6,094 bases of DNA, from contig CALARG010000014.1 in assembly GCA_937888635.1 (NCBI GenBank), forward strand, positions 1-6,094. The letters are read 5' to 3'. Every line of letters begins with the position of its first letter. The stretch's first letter is position 1. Shown here in pieces: positions 5,799 through 6,094 of the stretch. The notes under the pieces were generated by a model. The model worked only from the letters and a program-made list of their open reading frames with translations. It searched no databases and was not told the origin of the DNA. This stretch comes from an uncultured Alphaproteobacteria bacterium (GTDB taxonomy: Bacteria; Pseudomonadota; Alphaproteobacteria; Rs-D84). A program made the position numbers and the translations under genes.

Positions 5799-5875
5799 GC
5801 ACCCGTGGCTTAACTGGATAGAGCATCGCCCTCCGAAGGCGGGGATTGCGCGTTCGAATCGCGCCGGGTGCGCCA
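5799..5875 (+). tRNA. tRNA-Arg (anticodon CCG)
   Basis: A complete 77-nt cloverleaf reads CGG arginine codons. The acceptor stem is GCACCCG/CGGGTGC (5799-5805 with 5865-5871), followed by discriminator G5872 and an encoded CCA (5873-5875). The D stem is GCTT/GAGC with one wobble. The anticodon stem TCGCC/GGCGG (5826-5830 with 5838-5842) holds the loop CTCCGAA with anticodon CCG at 5833-5835. The T arm is GCGCG-TTCGAAT-CGCGC. No mismatch needs explaining. It is a single gene with its own promoter and terminator. Confidence 0.97.
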
Positions 5876-5881
5876 GAAATT

Positions 5882-5911
5882 AAACCGACCATTCTGGTCG
5901 GTTTTGTTTTT
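5882..5911 (+). terminator. Rho-independent terminator of tRNA-Arg
   Basis: A ten-base-pair stem (5882-5891 with 5895-5904) closes a TTC loop and runs into a T-rich tract ending at 5911. It lies seven bases after the encoded CCA and closes the tRNA unit. Confidence 0.92.
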
Positions 5912-5930
5912 GTTGTATAGGCGATCGGGT

Positions 5931-5957
5931 TCCATTGTGTTTTATAATTACAATGGA
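5931..5957. repeat. Inverted repeat TCCATTGT/ACAATGGA
   Basis: A perfect eight-base-pair inverted repeat (5931-5938 with 5950-5957) surrounds an 11-nt AT-rich loop. It has no U-tract on the plus strand, so it is not a clear terminator. It could be a protein-binding palindrome or part of the adjacent REP-like element. Confidence 0.6.
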
Positions 5958-5984
5958 TACCGGCGATAGACCGGCATGACGGAT
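5955..5984 (-). repeat. REP-like palindrome
   Basis: ATACCGG (5957-5963) and CCGGCAT (5971-5977) form a seven-pair stem around CGATAGA. The one mismatch (A5959/C5975) becomes a G-U wobble on the minus strand, where the element reads CCGTCATGCCGG at its start. It resembles the dispersed CGTCATnCC intergenic palindromes and the element at 217-245. Confidence 0.55.
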
Positions 5985-6004
5985 AAAGTAAGGAATTTTA
6001 TAGA

Positions 6005-6033
6005 TTGCGTTTATGATTTATTTATCATATAAT
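6005..6033 (+). promoter_or_regulatory. Strong promoter reading off the right edge
   Basis: TTGCGT (6005-6010), exactly 17 nt and a perfect TATAAT (6028-6033) predict a start near 6040-6042. It must serve a gene or RNA that begins beyond the window. Confidence 0.75.
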
Positions 6034-6040
6034 ATGTTGG

Positions 6041-6094
6041 CATTGGGAAACCGGTGTGGGGTGTAAAGACCCGAAAACAAGAATAAAAAATTCT
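6041..6094 (+). promoter_or_regulatory. Partial 5' leader or RNA of unknown type
   Basis: The first ~54 nt of the transcript from the 6005-6033 promoter can be seen. They contain a small hairpin GGGT/ACCC (6059-6062 with 6069-6072) around GTAAAG, then an A-rich stretch. No Shine-Dalgarno sequence or start codon has appeared by the window end. It is cut by the window edge. It shares the words GGAAACC, GGTGTGG and GAATAAAAA with the candidate RNA at 11-99. Confidence 0.4.

Noticed and set aside
5799..5984. tRNA-Arg as an integration site for a mobile element
   Set aside because: No integrase, no repeat of the tRNA 3' end and no phage-like genes are present in the window.

Overview
This is a roughly 6.1 kb chromosomal window of moderate-to-low GC. 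It carries five protein-coding genes, one tRNA and an unusually legible set of promoters and terminators. The amidase and release factor 2 are Gram-negative in style, and amidase plus prfB are neighbours in many alphaproteobacteria. A host-associated or gut-type alphaproteobacterium is therefore my best guess, but no rRNA or other phylogenetic marker proves it. All five stop codons are TAA. The release factor 2 gene carries an in-frame TGA recoding site, so TGA is read as stop here.

Layout from left to right. Positions 1-265 hold no protein gene that I can support. They contain a promoter-to-terminator unit on the minus strand that could make a ~90 nt RNA, a heptanucleotide tandem repeat, and a REP-like hairpin. 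Positions 266-1432 (minus) encode a Tat-exported AMIN/Amidase_3 N-acetylmuramoyl-L-alanine amidase. A 120-bp divergent promoter region separates it from a family 2 glycosyltransferase (1553-2443, plus). That gene converges, through one bidirectional terminator, on an unrecognised exported cysteine-rich protein (2470-3723, minus). A second divergent region of about 96 bp leads into prfB (3820-4891, plus), which needs a +1 programmed frameshift at an almost E. coli-identical site. Next come an APH/choline-kinase-like phosphotransferase (4938-5744, plus), tRNA-Arg(CCG) (5799-5875) with its own promoter and terminator, a hairpin pair including a second REP-like element, and a strong promoter firing off the right edge.

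These genes do not form one pathway. Two act at the envelope or on glycans (amidase, glycosyltransferase), one is exported with unknown role, two serve translation (RF2, tRNA-Arg), and one is a small-molecule kinase of unknown substrate. Most units appear to be monocistronic.

The most interesting pattern is regulatory. For the amidase and the kinase, and possibly prfB, a well-spaced -35/-10 promoter predicts transcription starting 0-3 nt before the start codon, with no Shine-Dalgarno sequence. This suggests leaderless mRNAs. The glycosyltransferase and the exported protein instead have ordinary 5' UTRs with good Shine-Dalgarno sequences. No CRISPR array, insertion sequence, phage gene or defence system was seen.
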